From CAYMCO01 sp964388955 (lineage in GTDB: Bacteria > Chloroflexota > Anaerolineae > Anaerolineales > E44-bin32), in contig CAYMCO010000028.1 in assembly GCA_964388955.1 (NCBI GenBank), positions 1-64,000 of the forward strand: a stretch of 64,000 bases of DNA, given 5' to 3'. Positions 25,291-33,677 of this stretch are shown here, piece by piece. The position numbers and the translations under genes were made by a program. Positions within the stretch are counted from its first letter, which is position 1. Each line of letters begins with the position of its first letter. The notes under the pieces are model-generated. The model did not search any database. It worked only from the letters and a program-made list of their open reading frames with translations, and was not told where the DNA came from.

Positions 25291-26517
25291 CTATTGCTGC
25301 AGCGAGGCGGGCCTTGCCTCCAATTGCGCGGAGACCTGCTGTTCGGACCCGTCGCGCAGAATGGTGAGCGTCATTTGGTCGCCCGGTTCGCCAAAGGCGA
25401 CTTCCACCAGCAAGTCGTTGAAGCTCTCGATAGGCGTCCCGTTCGCCTGGATGACCACATCGCCTCCCACAGGAGTCTCAATTCCATTTACCTGGACGTT
25501 CCCGGTGGAACCGTGCAGGCCGGCTTGGTCCGCCGGGCCTCCGGGCTCAACGAAATCGATGTAGGCGCCTTTCTGGCTCGGCAAATCGTTGGCCTCCGCC
25601 ACCGTCAGGTCTACGGTGCGGCCGGTGACGCCCAACCATGGCCACTCGTATGTGCCTTCGTCGATCAGGGCGGGGGCGACCCGCCGGACGATATTGGAGG
25701 GGATGGCGAAGCCGACGCCTGCGTTGGCCGCCGTTCCGCTGGCGATCTGGGCGTTCACACCAATCACCTCACCTCGAAGATTAAGCAAGGGGCCTCCAGA
25801 ATTGCCGGGGTTGATCGCCGCGTCGGTCTGGATGGCCTGCGGGATGCGAAACGGGGTGACCCCTGTGGGGATGGTTCGTCCCACGGCGCTCACAATGCCC
25901 AACGTCATGCTGCTCTGCTGCCCAAAAGGATTTCCGATGGCGATTACCCATTCCCCGATCTTCACTTGGTCGGAGTCTCCCAGCGGCAATGGATGGGCGC
26001 CAGAGGGCATCTGATCCACATGGATCACCGCCAGATCGCTATCCACGTCCGTCCCGATCACCTGGGCCTCGGCCTCGGTGCCATCCGAGAAGAGCACGGT
26101 GACGGAATCCGCGCCGGAAACTACATGGTTGTTGGTGATAATGTGCCCTTGGTCATCCAGGATGAATCCCGATCCGGCGCCGAAACCAGTCTGCCCTCCG
26201 CGATTGACGACCACTTGGATGTTCACCGCGCCCGCGGTCACCTGCTCGTATAGGGCGTTGAACCCCTGGTCGCCGAATGGTGATCCCGACGGCTCGGCGG
26301 TGGGGGGCTGCGTCTCCGCCTGCGGCGGGACCGTCAATGTGGGAAGGGGTTCAATGGTGGCTTGCTGGGCGGGCAGGGGAGTGGATGGGGGCTGTTCATT
26401 CCTGGTCAGCCCCAGTTGTCCCGAGAAGAAGAGCGTCGCCCCGGCAGCCAGTGCAAACACCAGAATCACGGCGACACATCCGATTCCGGCGATCAAAACG
26501 AAGGGTCTTCGGTCCAT
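25291..26517 (-). CDS. HtrA/DegP-like serine protease with PDZ domain
   Basis: 408-residue envelope protease. One N-terminal membrane helix (GIGCVAVILVFALAAGATLF) anchors it, followed by a Pro/Thr-rich linker of ~50 residues. The chymotrypsin-like domain shows the triad: His in IITNNHVVSGAD, Asp in DVDSDLAVIHVD, Ser in NPGNSGGPLLN. A PDZ domain occupies roughly 305-400, with an insertion around GLHGSTGNVQVNG. It should degrade or process misfolded exported proteins. GGAAGTGGAG precedes the ATG. It is preceded by a 576-bp non-coding stretch and reads as a single-gene unit. Confidence 0.93.
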   Translation of the reverse strand: MDRRPFVLIAGIGCVAVILVFALAAGATLFFSGQLGLTRNEQPPSTPLPAQQATIEPLPTLTVPPQAETQPPTAEPSGSPFGDQGFNALYEQVTAGAVNIQVVVNRGGQTGFGAGSGFILDDQGHIITNNHVVSGADSVTVLFSDGTEAEAQVIGTDVDSDLAVIHVDQMPSGAHPLPLGDSDQVKIGEWVIAIGNPFGQQSSMTLGIVSAVGRTIPTGVTPFRIPQAIQTDAAINPGNSGGPLLNLRGEVIGVNAQIASGTAANAGVGFAIPSNIVRRVAPALIDEGTYEWPWLGVTGRTVDLTVAEANDLPSQKGAYIDFVEPGGPADQAGLHGSTGNVQVNGIETPVGGDVVIQANGTPIESFNDLLVEVAFGEPGDQMTLTILRDGSEQQVSAQLEARPASLQQ

Positions 26518-27093
26518 TTCTCCACTTCCTTTTCATCCATACGAATCGACGATTGGCTCACGGGATCGCGGGAATCCCCTCCGGACGCCGAACGGCGTGT
26601 TCCACGAGCGCGGGGGCGGACAAGTTCCGGCATTCCGCTGCGAGGTTCATCAGTCCACGGCTGTCCAGGCCAAAGTGTCCCCGTATGCCGAACTGCCTAC
26701 CTATAACGCCTCCCCGCTGTCCCGATCTGCGAGACGATCCGTCATTCGTATCTAGAAGTCCTGAAAGGACCTTCTCATGGGCTACGAGGGTGGATCGGCT
26801 CTACTCCCTGGCCATAGTCGGCCCTCAGCCACAAGAGAATACTGAGAGCCTGGCGAACAAACCATGGGCCCAAATTCCAGACGCGAGCCCTCGTCAGGGA
26901 CATCGCCCCCGGAGTGTGCTCACGGGAACAAGGATATAGATCGTGGATAGCGCGTCCGTCTCGCAAGGGAGCGAGTTCTCGCGAAATTCTCACCACCGGG
27001 GGGCCAAGTCGTTCGAGGGATCGTTCGCTACGTCCCGGGGGAAGCAGGATGAGCAGGCTTCGACGATTCGATAGGCGATGGCCTCCGTTCCGG
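26518..27093. other. Intergenic region upstream of the HtrA gene
   Basis: About 576 bp with no supported gene. A GTTATAGG at about 26700-26708 on the minus strand could be a -10 for the HtrA gene, without a convincing -35. Remaining short frames have no family features. Confidence 0.45.
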
Positions 27094-27741
27094 TCAAGAA
27101 GGGAGGTGAGCGATAATCAGTCGGATGTGATTTCCTGGCCCGAACTCATCGAAAACGTCAATGTCCAGGCCGGCGGTGCGCATCAGGGCGGGCTGGTCGT
27201 ACAGGACGTCGCCAACCCGCTCCCAAAGCCGGGCGAGGAGGGTCCCGATAATGTTTTCATCGCTTGGCAATCCTATGTCGACCATCACAAGCCGCCCGGA
27301 GGGGCGAAGCACGCGCGCCACCTCACGCGCCGCCCGCTCGCCATCAGGGAGTCCCGAGAAGGTGAAGGTGGATACGACGGCATCGAAAGACGCGCCAGCG
27401 AAGGGCAGCGCCAGGGCATCCCCTTGAGTGAGTCGCGCAGAGCGACCCGAGTGGAGCAGCCGCTTTTGGGTTATACGACACATGCTCCGGGCAAGGTCCA
27501 GCCCGAAGATGCAGGGGTCACGTCTGACCAACTCGAGATGGAGTTTGCCCGGGCCGAAGCCAATCTCGAGAACATCGCCCCCCGTCGGGGCGTATTCGAG
27601 TGCCCGGCGGACGAGTCGCCACCAGGCGCCGAAGGTGAGCCAGTCCATTGAGTCATACAGCGGAGCGAGGGAATCATACAGCCAACGATTGAGGCGTCGC
27701 TGCCACTGGATCTGGCGCGATGTGGCTCCGCTGTCTTGCAA
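27094..27741 (-). CDS. Class I SAM-dependent methyltransferase (UbiE/COQ5-like)
   Basis: 215-residue methyltransferase. Motif I is VLEIGFGPGKLHLELVR (~55-71), motif II-like GDALALPFAGASFDAVVS follows, then LRPSGRLVMVDIG. The order and spacing fit Methyltransf_11 proteins such as phospholipid or quinone methylases; the SLAPLYDSMDWLTFGAWWR opening resembles phosphatidylethanolamine N-methyltransferase-like members. The start is TTG at 27741, six bases after a strong AGGAGG; an upstream in-frame reading of 61 more residues has no ribosome-binding site. The substrate is undetermined. Confidence 0.85.
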   Translation of the reverse strand: MQDSGATSRQIQWQRRLNRWLYDSLAPLYDSMDWLTFGAWWRLVRRALEYAPTGGDVLEIGFGPGKLHLELVRRDPCIFGLDLARSMCRITQKRLLHSGRSARLTQGDALALPFAGASFDAVVSTFTFSGLPDGERAAREVARVLRPSGRLVMVDIGLPSDENIIGTLLARLWERVGDVLYDQPALMRTAGLDIDVFDEFGPGNHIRLIIAHLPS

Positions 27742-27961
27742 TGCATTCCTCCTGGCCCTATGGGCCCTGCCGGTTCCTTGAGAGGTCCCTGGAGGATACC
27801 GCAAAGTCAAGCCTTCGATCCAAGCTATTGTGTATAGACATCCCATGCAATGACCCACACCGCCATTCAGGAGGCGCTGAGTGGCAAAGCGGTAAGCTGG
27901 ATGGAACAGGTCAGCGATGAGCAATATCTGCAGTGAGAATCAATACTCCTAGAGGAGAATC

Positions 27962-28819
27962 ATGATGATTCTGGAAGAAACATATACTCCTGCAGATGGA
28001 GCAGCGATTCCGGAACTAGGCCTTGGAACATGGTTCATCAGGAATAATGATGTCGTACAGGCCGGGAAGGAGGCTGCAAGAATCGGAAATCGTCTTGTTG
28101 ACATAGCGCAAGCATATCGAAATCAAAGTGGCGTTGTAGACGGCATCAGAGCAAGTCCTGTGGACAGAGAAGACATGTTCATAGCCACAAAACTCGCTGC
28201 AGAAGTGAAGTCATACGAAGAGGCAGTTTCATCGATTGACATTTCACTTGAGACCATGGGGCTTGATCATGTTGATATGATGATCATTAACAGCCCACAA
28301 CCGTGGAGCGAATACGGAGAAGAAGAGCGATATCTCGAGGGCAACCGCGAAGCCTGGAGGGCTCTCGAGGACGCTTATCGAGCAGGAACACTTCGCGCCA
28401 TAGGTGGTTCCAACTTCGAAAAGCCAGACATCGAGAACATCATCGAGTCCGGCTCTGTGCAGCCGATGGTCAATCGAATTCTTTCGCATATAGGCAATAC
28501 ACCCAAAGAGCTTATTCAATATACGCAAGGTGAAGGCATCCTGGTGACGGCACATTCTCCCCTCGGACACGGAGAGTCACTGAAGAACGAGGAAATAGCA
28601 TGAATAGCACACAAATGCAACGTTTCTGTGCCTCAATTGAGCATTCGGTATGACCTGCAGCTTGGCCTTCTTCCATTACCCAAGACCGCAAATCCTGCGC
28701 ATATGATAGAAAACGCAGATGTGGATTTCGTCATCTCTGAAGAGGATATGGGTTCCCTGAGGAATATGGAGCAAATCGAGGACAATGGAAGTGCAATTAT
28801 GTTCCCGGTTTATGGATGA
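27962..28819 (+). pseudogene. Aldo/keto reductase with in-frame stop and lost catalytic His
   Basis: The reading frame matches full-length AKR5-type (2,5-diketo-D-gluconate reductase-like) enzymes over ~285 codons but has an internal TGA at 28601-28603. Similarity resumes in the same frame (VSVPQLSIRYDLQLG, then LLPLPKTANPAHMIENA) and ends with MFPVYG. Of the catalytic tetrad, Asp47, Tyr52 and Lys77 are present, but the His expected in the IHSPQPW motif is Asn110. Other conserved positions also differ (GNRLVDIAQAY for GYRHIDTAQAY, GGSNF for GVSNF). Codon usage is visibly more AT-rich than neighbours, suggesting transfer. AGAGGAGAA precedes the ATG. This is best read as a decaying gene; read-through of the TGA is not excluded. 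Confidence 0.8.
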
Positions 28820-28950
28820 ACACCGGATCTCAGATCCGTCGCATCATCGATCCTAGGCTCAATAATCGGTTCGAGACGCAGTTAGCATGCGGTTTTCATA
28901 CCATTCACTTCGCGACCCGGCGCCGGGCACTGCTGCCTTCGTGGTCGATC

Positions 28951-29052
28951 GACCTGATCTGGAATCGGGAGATCAACCCCGGCGAGGACTTCCACTTGCC
29001 CTTGGAACGAGCGGTAGAGGGCTGCCAAGCGATGGACGAACCCCTCCTATGA
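28951..29052 (+). pseudogene. C-terminal fragment of a zinc-type alcohol dehydrogenase
   Basis: A 33-codon stretch reading DLIWNREINPGEDFH-LPLERAVEG-CQAMDEPLL, then stop. It matches the C-terminal end of medium-chain alcohol or formaldehyde dehydrogenases, where homologues have a similar EI(N/D)PG segment, LPL, and EGYRAMDERRAIKVLL. The RRAIKV portion is deleted. Nothing upstream in frame resembles the rest of the enzyme. The fragment begins 132 bp after the aldo/keto reductase pseudogene. The rest of 28820-29207 shows no gene. Confidence 0.55.
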
Positions 29053-29207
29053 TTACATCTCAGACCGGGCGAGCTCTGCGTAGCTGACCTCCTCAAGATC
29101 TGGGGGGCGCGTTCGAACGCCGCGCTGATGCCGGCGCACGGAGCGGGGAATCGATCTCAATCGGAAGACCAGCCGCCTGCAGGCGCCTTGTGCCTCCCGC
29201 TCTTGGT

Positions 29208-29717
29208 TCATCGTTGCGCCGGTCGATCTCTCATCTCATCGAGCTGCCGGTACGCGCGATTGTAGTAGACAAGGGGTGGGGCCTGACGCAGCACTTCACC
29301 GCTCTGCACCAGGCCGATGAAGACAGTGTGGGTGCCGGCGTCAAGTGTCGCGGTGACTTCGCAGTCCAGGTATGCGAGGCAGCCCACGGGGAAGGGGCAC
29401 CCATTTGGCGTTGAGGAGTAGGTCACGCCGCGGAAGCGATCGTGCTCGTCGGGTATCAAACCGGCAAACCTGTTGGAGAGATCCTCTTGGTCTTCAGCCA
29501 GCAAAGCGACGGCGAAAAGGCCGCACTCGCTGACCATCTGGTGGGTGCGGGTCTTGCGCTCGAGCGAGACCAGCACTAGAGGCGGATCCAGCGAGAGAGA
29601 GGCGAAAGAGGTGACCGTCATGCCGTGGATTTGGCCATCCGCGTTTGAGGTCACCAAGGAGACCCCGGAGGCCCGCCGGCGCATGATAACCCGCAGCCGA
29701 TCCGATTGGATGCTCAT
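29208..29717 (-). CDS. Flavin reductase family protein (FMN-binding split barrel)
   Basis: 169-residue FMN-binding oxidoreductase. MRRRASGVSLVTSNADGQIHGMTVTSFASLSLDPPLVLVSL is the typical opening (cited in parts: SGVSLVTS, HGMTVTSF, SLDPPLVLV), followed by FAVALLAEDQEDLSNRFAG and a central CEVTATLDAGTHTVFIGLV. This matches the small component of two-component flavin monooxygenases, which supplies reduced FMN from NAD(P)H. No partner monooxygenase lies next to it. The ATG at 29717 was chosen because upstream frame residues are unrelated. A 12-bp palindrome (CGCCTGCAGGCG, 29174-29185) lies just beyond its stop. Confidence 0.85.
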   Translation of the reverse strand: MSIQSDRLRVIMRRRASGVSLVTSNADGQIHGMTVTSFASLSLDPPLVLVSLERKTRTHQMVSECGLFAVALLAEDQEDLSNRFAGLIPDEHDRFRGVTYSSTPNGCPFPVGCLAYLDCEVTATLDAGTHTVFIGLVQSGEVLRQAPPLVYYNRAYRQLDEMRDRPAQR

Positions 29718-29850
29718 TTCTAGCCAGCCCCCATTTCGCGGGGTGCCGCCCCTCTGTCGCCCCCCATCAGAGATCCCCCTCCTCAGCGAAAACGGTCCGC
29801 AGGTCGCACGGCTCAAGATCGGTGTGACCGTGCAGGGATCCAATGAGCAG

Positions 29851-30021
29851 ATCTCGCAAGGCGTGGAAGCCTTCTAGTAGCCCGCGAGCGGCATTGCTGG
29901 TATGGGTCACCGCCTCAATATCCTCCGTGTTTCCGTGACCAGCGGAGGGCATTGCCAAGCCAGCGTCGTCCCGCCAAGCCCCCAACAGTCCGCCCAAGAA
30001 GGCGACCAAGAGCGCATCGCC
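29851..30021 (-). pseudogene. Possible C-terminal remnant of a PfkB-type kinase
   Basis: On the minus strand, GDALLVAFLGGLLGAWRDDA continues to an A-rich segment with SAGHGN, EAVTHTSNAARGL and a final LEGFHAL. The pattern resembles the last third of PfkB kinases (GDAF-x-GFL-x-GLL, then SA-x-G-x-N-x-EA). The N-terminal two-thirds is absent, and the GAGD motif is reduced to GGRNGD. The frame continues to 29767 without further similarity. I rate this a weak call. Confidence 0.3.
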
Positions 30022-30154
30022 ATTTCTTCCACCACATGCTTGGGACCGGCGCCCGCGCGCGCCCTCACCCATCGGGGATGGATTCCTGTCCAGCGCACAC
30101 GCCGATCGGAGAAGGGATTCGCCGCTGCGCACAATAGCGGATTTCTTTGCCCAG

Positions 30155-31441
30155 TTAACTTGAGGGGGCATCGCGAGGATCTCCCCTTACTGGAACCGGT
30201 GCCGGAAGCTCCTGTCGGAGAAGCAGGATCGCCAGGCCCACCGCCACCAGCATTACAACCCCTCCGACCTGATAGACAGCCTGCGGTGAGATGGCCTCAA
30301 AGATGAACCCTCCCCAAATCGGGCCCCCGATGAGCGCCAGGCTCCGGGCGGCCTGGTAGTAGCCAAGCATCTCGCCGCGCGACTTCCCCTGGCCCATTCG
30401 GGTGATCAGTGCTTGGAGCGTGGGCTGGCTGGTGCCCTGCCCAAATGCGAACGGTGCCAGGAAGAGGGTGGCAACGACGGCACCTCCAAAGAGCCCCAGT
30501 CCGAACAATCCCACGGTCAGTGCGACCTCCCCCAGAAGCAGCACCCGCCGCTCCCGGAGCCGCTCGACCAGCGGCCGCAAGAATGCAACTTGGGTGACCA
30601 CGGTCACGAGTCCATGGAAGGTTAACATCAAGCCGATGTACACCTCTGCCCCCTGACCCATGGGCTGTGATGGGAAGAGCACGCGGTCGGCATAAAGAGA
30701 GAATGTAGCCGGGAGCACGGAGAAGGCCAGAGACGCGACGAAGGCCACGCCTAGAATCAGCACCAACACACGGTCACCCATGAGTATCCGGGGTGAGGGA
30801 AGGATCCGATTGTGGTTCGTGCCATCGGAACGCTCTTCCGGCGGAAGGGATTCTTCTAGGGTAAAGAACGTCAAGAGGAAGGTTCCGGCCGTGATAGCGG
30901 CCGCCCCGATGAAGGGCACGACGGGACCGAAGCTGGCCATGAATCCGCCGAGGGCCGGCCCGAAAATAAACCCCACGCCAAAGGCGCCCTGAAGGTAGCC
31001 GAGGCCTTGGGCTCGATTCTCATCGGTCGTGATGTCGCTGACGTAGGCCTGCGCTGCCGTGATGTTGCCGCCCGTGATCCCGTCTACAACACGGGCGATA
31101 TAGAGCATCAGCATGCCCCCCGTCAGAGGCAAAGACAGACCGGTGGACCCCAGTGCCTGACCCAGTGGGCCAGCAAAGATGAAGATCACAAAAGCCACCA
31201 CTGTGCCCAACTGGCTCACCAGCAGCACCGGCCGTCGGCCGAAGCGATCGGAGAGGCTGCCGAGCCATGGCGCTGCCAGAAACTGCGCCCCGAAAAAGAG
31301 TGCGGACAAGAGTGTGATCTGCACCACCGTGCCGGCGAACTGCCCCTCGGCATAGAGCGGCAGGATAGGGATGATCACACCCGCGCCCAGAATGTTGGTG
31401 AAAAGGATTAGCAGGATGGGGAAAAGCCGCTTGAAATCCAC
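30155..31441 (-). CDS. MFS drug/solute exporter (TetA-like)
   Basis: 428-residue major facilitator with about 12 helices. The opening LFPILLILFTNILGAGVIIP, the motif A loop GSLSDRFGRRPVLL (~66-79), and the YVSDITTDENRAQG region after helix 5 are typical of TetA/multidrug efflux DHA1 proteins. The start is GTG at 31441, with GAGG upstream. It lies 400 bp downstream of a TetR-family repressor gene in the same orientation, suggesting it is the regulated efflux pump. The substrate cannot be predicted. The C-terminus ends in a short polar tail with no extra domain. Confidence 0.9.
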   Translation of the reverse strand: MDFKRLFPILLILFTNILGAGVIIPILPLYAEGQFAGTVVQITLLSALFFGAQFLAAPWLGSLSDRFGRRPVLLVSQLGTVVAFVIFIFAGPLGQALGSTGLSLPLTGGMLMLYIARVVDGITGGNITAAQAYVSDITTDENRAQGLGYLQGAFGVGFIFGPALGGFMASFGPVVPFIGAAAITAGTFLLTFFTLEESLPPEERSDGTNHNRILPSPRILMGDRVLVLILGVAFVASLAFSVLPATFSLYADRVLFPSQPMGQGAEVYIGLMLTFHGLVTVVTQVAFLRPLVERLRERRVLLLGEVALTVGLFGLGLFGGAVVATLFLAPFAFGQGTSQPTLQALITRMGQGKSRGEMLGYYQAARSLALIGGPIWGGFIFEAISPQAVYQVGGVVMLVAVGLAILLLRQELPAPVPVRGDPRDAPSS

Positions 31442-31841
31442 TTTTTAGCCTCGCCCCTTTCCTGTGCTCGCAGAGGTTTCCAATATCGACCCTACTTTCT
31501 GCGAAAATCTGCTTAGGTGCTGGCGGATCCCACCTGGGGATGTCTTGCTCACTCGATCAACTGCCACCGTCATCCGAACTGTTCGAGCAGCCCATCAGGG
31601 CACTCCCGATGGAGCCCTCCAGGGTCTAGGCGACCTTCTCGGGGTCCTCGATCCCGAAGCGGATGAGCCAGCCGGGAAAAGGGGGCCACCCTTGAATCTG
31701 ACCTTGACGGATGGCTTCGGGTTGCGCGCTGGCTGAGATATGCCTTCATTGGGTACCTTGCGTGCGGTCATTGGCGCTGCTGAGCTCTACTGGCTCCTGC
31801 GAGAATTCCCCGCTGAGAACTTCGCGGTCAGCCGGGGCTCT
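31442..31841. other. Gap between TetR and MFS genes
   Basis: 400 bp on the path from the TetR gene to the exporter gene. I found no coding pattern or clear terminator. A TTGACG at about 31703-31708 on the plus strand lacks a properly spaced -10. A separate promoter for the exporter is probably here but not identifiable. Confidence 0.4.
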
Positions 31842-32432
31842 TCAATCGGCCTCGGGTCTCGGGCCTCCGTGCGTGACGGAACCGATCAATTCGCCCAGCA
31901 AACGGCCCACCTTGCGTAATGGATCTCCGCTGTGATGTGTACGACTGAGAATGATGCCGCCCTCAATCGCCGAGGTGACCAGCACCGCGAGCTCGCCCGC
32001 ATCTACGTCCAGGTCGGCCCGTAGGAAGCGTGCTGCGAAGGCCGCCTGTATGCGTCGATAGGCCTGCTGACAGGATTGGTTGACCACCTCATCGCTGGTG
32101 GCTGTTTCCATGGCTACGGTCGTCAGCGGGCCGCCCGTACGAAATTTCGACCGCTCCACGCCCTCGGCGATGCGCTCCACGAACGCTTGCAGCGCGCTGC
32201 TCAAGTCCGCCTCCACCGGCAGGTGGCGCTCAATGCGCTCGGCGAAGACCTCTCCGGTGCGCTCAACGGCCTCCGCTGCGAGTTCGGATTTTCCACCCGG
32301 GAAGTAGTAGTAAAGGGAGCCTCGCGGCGCTCCGCTCTGTGAGAGTATCTCCCGCAGTCCGGTCGCGTGGTATCCCTGCGCCTCCAACAGCTTGCAGGTG
32401 GTCCCGATCATCTGCTCCCGTTTTTCGGTCAT
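31842..32432 (-). CDS. TetR/AcrR-family repressor (LmrA/YxaF-like)
   Basis: 196-residue DNA-binding repressor. The N-terminal HTH reads LLEAQGYHATGLREILSQSG, then RGSLYYYFPGGKSELAAEAV (helix 3-4 YYYFPGGK), as in the LmrA_YxaF_TF_C group. The C-terminal domain, with GGPLTTVAMETA and a late IEGGIILSR, fits the same group, which controls multidrug exporters. A strong sigma-70 promoter lies 36 bp upstream, and a TAGACC half-site, similar to LmrA/QacR operators, falls in its spacer, hinting at autoregulation. The likely target is the MFS exporter gene downstream. Confidence 0.9.
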   Translation of the reverse strand: MTEKREQMIGTTCKLLEAQGYHATGLREILSQSGAPRGSLYYYFPGGKSELAAEAVERTGEVFAERIERHLPVEADLSSALQAFVERIAEGVERSKFRTGGPLTTVAMETATSDEVVNQSCQQAYRRIQAAFAARFLRADLDVDAGELAVLVTSAIEGGIILSRTHHSGDPLRKVGRLLGELIGSVTHGGPRPEAD

Positions 32433-32467
32433 GCCATAGCCTCCTGCCGGCGAGCAAGAACGGCGGG

Positions 32468-32497
32468 ATTATAACGACTGGTCTACATAGAAGTCAA
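32468..32497 (-). promoter_or_regulatory. Consensus sigma-70 promoter of the TetR gene
   Basis: Minus strand: TTGACT (32497-32492), an 18-bp spacer, then a perfect TATAAT (32473-32468). The spacer contains GTAGACCAGTCGT, with a GAC..GTC core resembling the TAGACCGGTCTA operator of LmrA/QacR-type repressors. A start of transcription near 32461 gives a 28-nt leader before the ATG. The operator role is inferred. Confidence 0.75.
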
Positions 32498-32724
32498 GAG
32501 AGGGTGAAATCCATCGAGCCGCGCACCTCCACAGCTCCGCAGCCTTGGCCAGGCAGCGCGTTTCCAGCGGGCCAAGTCCTCCATCCGGCAGATGCTGTCT
32601 TCGATCGAGTTCGCCATCTGATCGCCAAACCATACCGTTTAGATTGAGGGGATAGTCTCTCTTGGTTCTTCCCCCGGCCTCTCCAAAGGATTTGAACGGG
32701 ATGGAGATATTTGGTTTCAAGTCA

Positions 32725-32771
32725 TTGACAGCAAAGTAGCGAGCAATATAGTTAGCTTCACTAATAGTTAG
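32725..32771 (+). promoter_or_regulatory. Promoter and likely operator of the MarR gene
   Basis: TTGACA (32725-32730), a 16-bp spacer, and TATAGT (32747-32752) form a good sigma-70 promoter. Overlapping and downstream of the -10 are two direct copies of ATAGTTAG (32748-32755 and 32764-32771) and an inverted TTAG-N5-CTAA (32752-32764). Such a site around the start point would suit MarR autoregulation. The upstream 32498-32724 stretch shows no gene. Confidence 0.65.
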
Positions 32772-32779
32772 GAGGGCTA

Positions 32780-33250
32780 ATGGCAGCAGATACGAAGACC
32801 CAGGAGGTCGCCCGTGCTGTACTGGAGACTATCCCACTCACCATGCGAACGGTCGGCGCGGCAATGCGACGCGTGGGTCACGACCTGTTTCCGGGGCATA
32901 TGCGCGTGCTGGGGATGTGCTCCAAGCGGGCCTGGAAGCTGAGAGAACTGGCAGAGGCGCAGGGCGTCAGTTCGCCCACCATGTCGCGCACTGTCGACGT
33001 GCTGGTGACACGTGGCTGGCTGACACGCACCCCATCCGAGCAGGACCGGCGTGAGGTGCAAATCGCTCTGACGCCGAACGGGCAGGAAGTGTTGGAAGAA
33101 GCGCGACTCAAGGTCCAGGCAAATGTTGCCGCAGTGCTGGTCCGCCTCACACAAGAGGAGCTAGAGACCGTGCTGGCCGGGCTAATCATCATGCGCGATG
33201 CATTTCGGGCTGGTAGTGATGCTGAAATCGAGGAAGTGGCATTCAGGTGA
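32780..33250 (+). CDS. MarR-family transcriptional regulator
   Basis: 156-residue winged-helix regulator. The recognition region reads LRELAEAQGVSSPTMSRTVDVL (~57-78), and the wing DRREVQIALTPNGQEV follows at ~95-110, the MarR signature. N- and C-terminal helices would form the dimer interface. AGGAGG precedes the ATG. The gene has its own promoter with a direct-repeat operator candidate. The genes it once regulated may be the NAD(P)-binding pseudogenes 160 bp downstream, in the same direction. Ligand is unknown; family members commonly respond to phenolics or oxidants. Confidence 0.9.
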   Translation: MAADTKTQEVARAVLETIPLTMRTVGAAMRRVGHDLFPGHMRVLGMCSKRAWKLRELAEAQGVSSPTMSRTVDVLVTRGWLTRTPSEQDRREVQIALTPNGQEVLEEARLKVQANVAAVLVRLTQEELETVLAGLIIMRDAFRAGSDAEIEEVAFR

Positions 33251-33408
33251 ACGTGATTGGGCCGGACCAACCGGTCAGAAGGTACGTATGATGAATTGAG
33301 TTGCATTGAATCTTGCCAAGAATACGGCGTGATCGTGCTTTGCATATTGATTGCCCGTTATCTCCTTGGGCCCCAGAGACCGAACGGGACCGTTGGAGGT
33401 TTGTGTCT

Positions 33409-33676
33409 ATGGCAAGACTGGTCTTTCAGCTTGTCATCTTTGGCGCAGGTTGATCTACTGGCAAGATTCTGACGCGGCAAGCGTCGTCGCAGGACTACTT
33501 TGTTACAGCAGTGACACGCCGTCCCGAGCAATCTGGGCAACAACGTGACAATCTGCTTGTGGTATATGGCGATGTTTATGATTTGGCTTCTGTTGCGGAT
33601 TCTATCAAGGGCCAGGATGTCGTAGTCTCGCTGGTTGGCTTGCCCTACCCCTGGAAGCCGGTGACGATCTATTCCC
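33409..33676 (+). pseudogene. NAD(P)-binding (NmrA/SDR-like) gene, broken
   Basis: ATG with GGAGG nine bases upstream begins MARLVFQLVIFGAG, then an in-frame TGA at 33451-33453 sits inside the dinucleotide-binding loop, where homologues read GATGSTGK. The frame goes on as STGKILTRQAS, then VTAVTRRPEQ, a conserved GDVYDLASVADSIKGQDVVV and PYPWKPVTIYS. Similarity stops there, about 90 residues in, at a junction with a second broken gene. A family enzyme would be 200 residues or more. It lies downstream of the MarR gene and is lower in GC than the surroundings. Confidence 0.7.
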
Positions 33677-33677
33677 A

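Noticed and set aside
28601..28603. UGA recoding (selenocysteine or Trp) in the aldo/keto reductase
   Set aside because: No catalytic Cys/Sec is expected at this position, the catalytic His is also lost, no SECIS-like hairpin was recognised after the codon, and many intact genes in the window end in TGA.
32469..32720. 83-codon minus-strand frame upstream of the TetR gene
   Set aside because: It covers the TetR promoter and has no family features.
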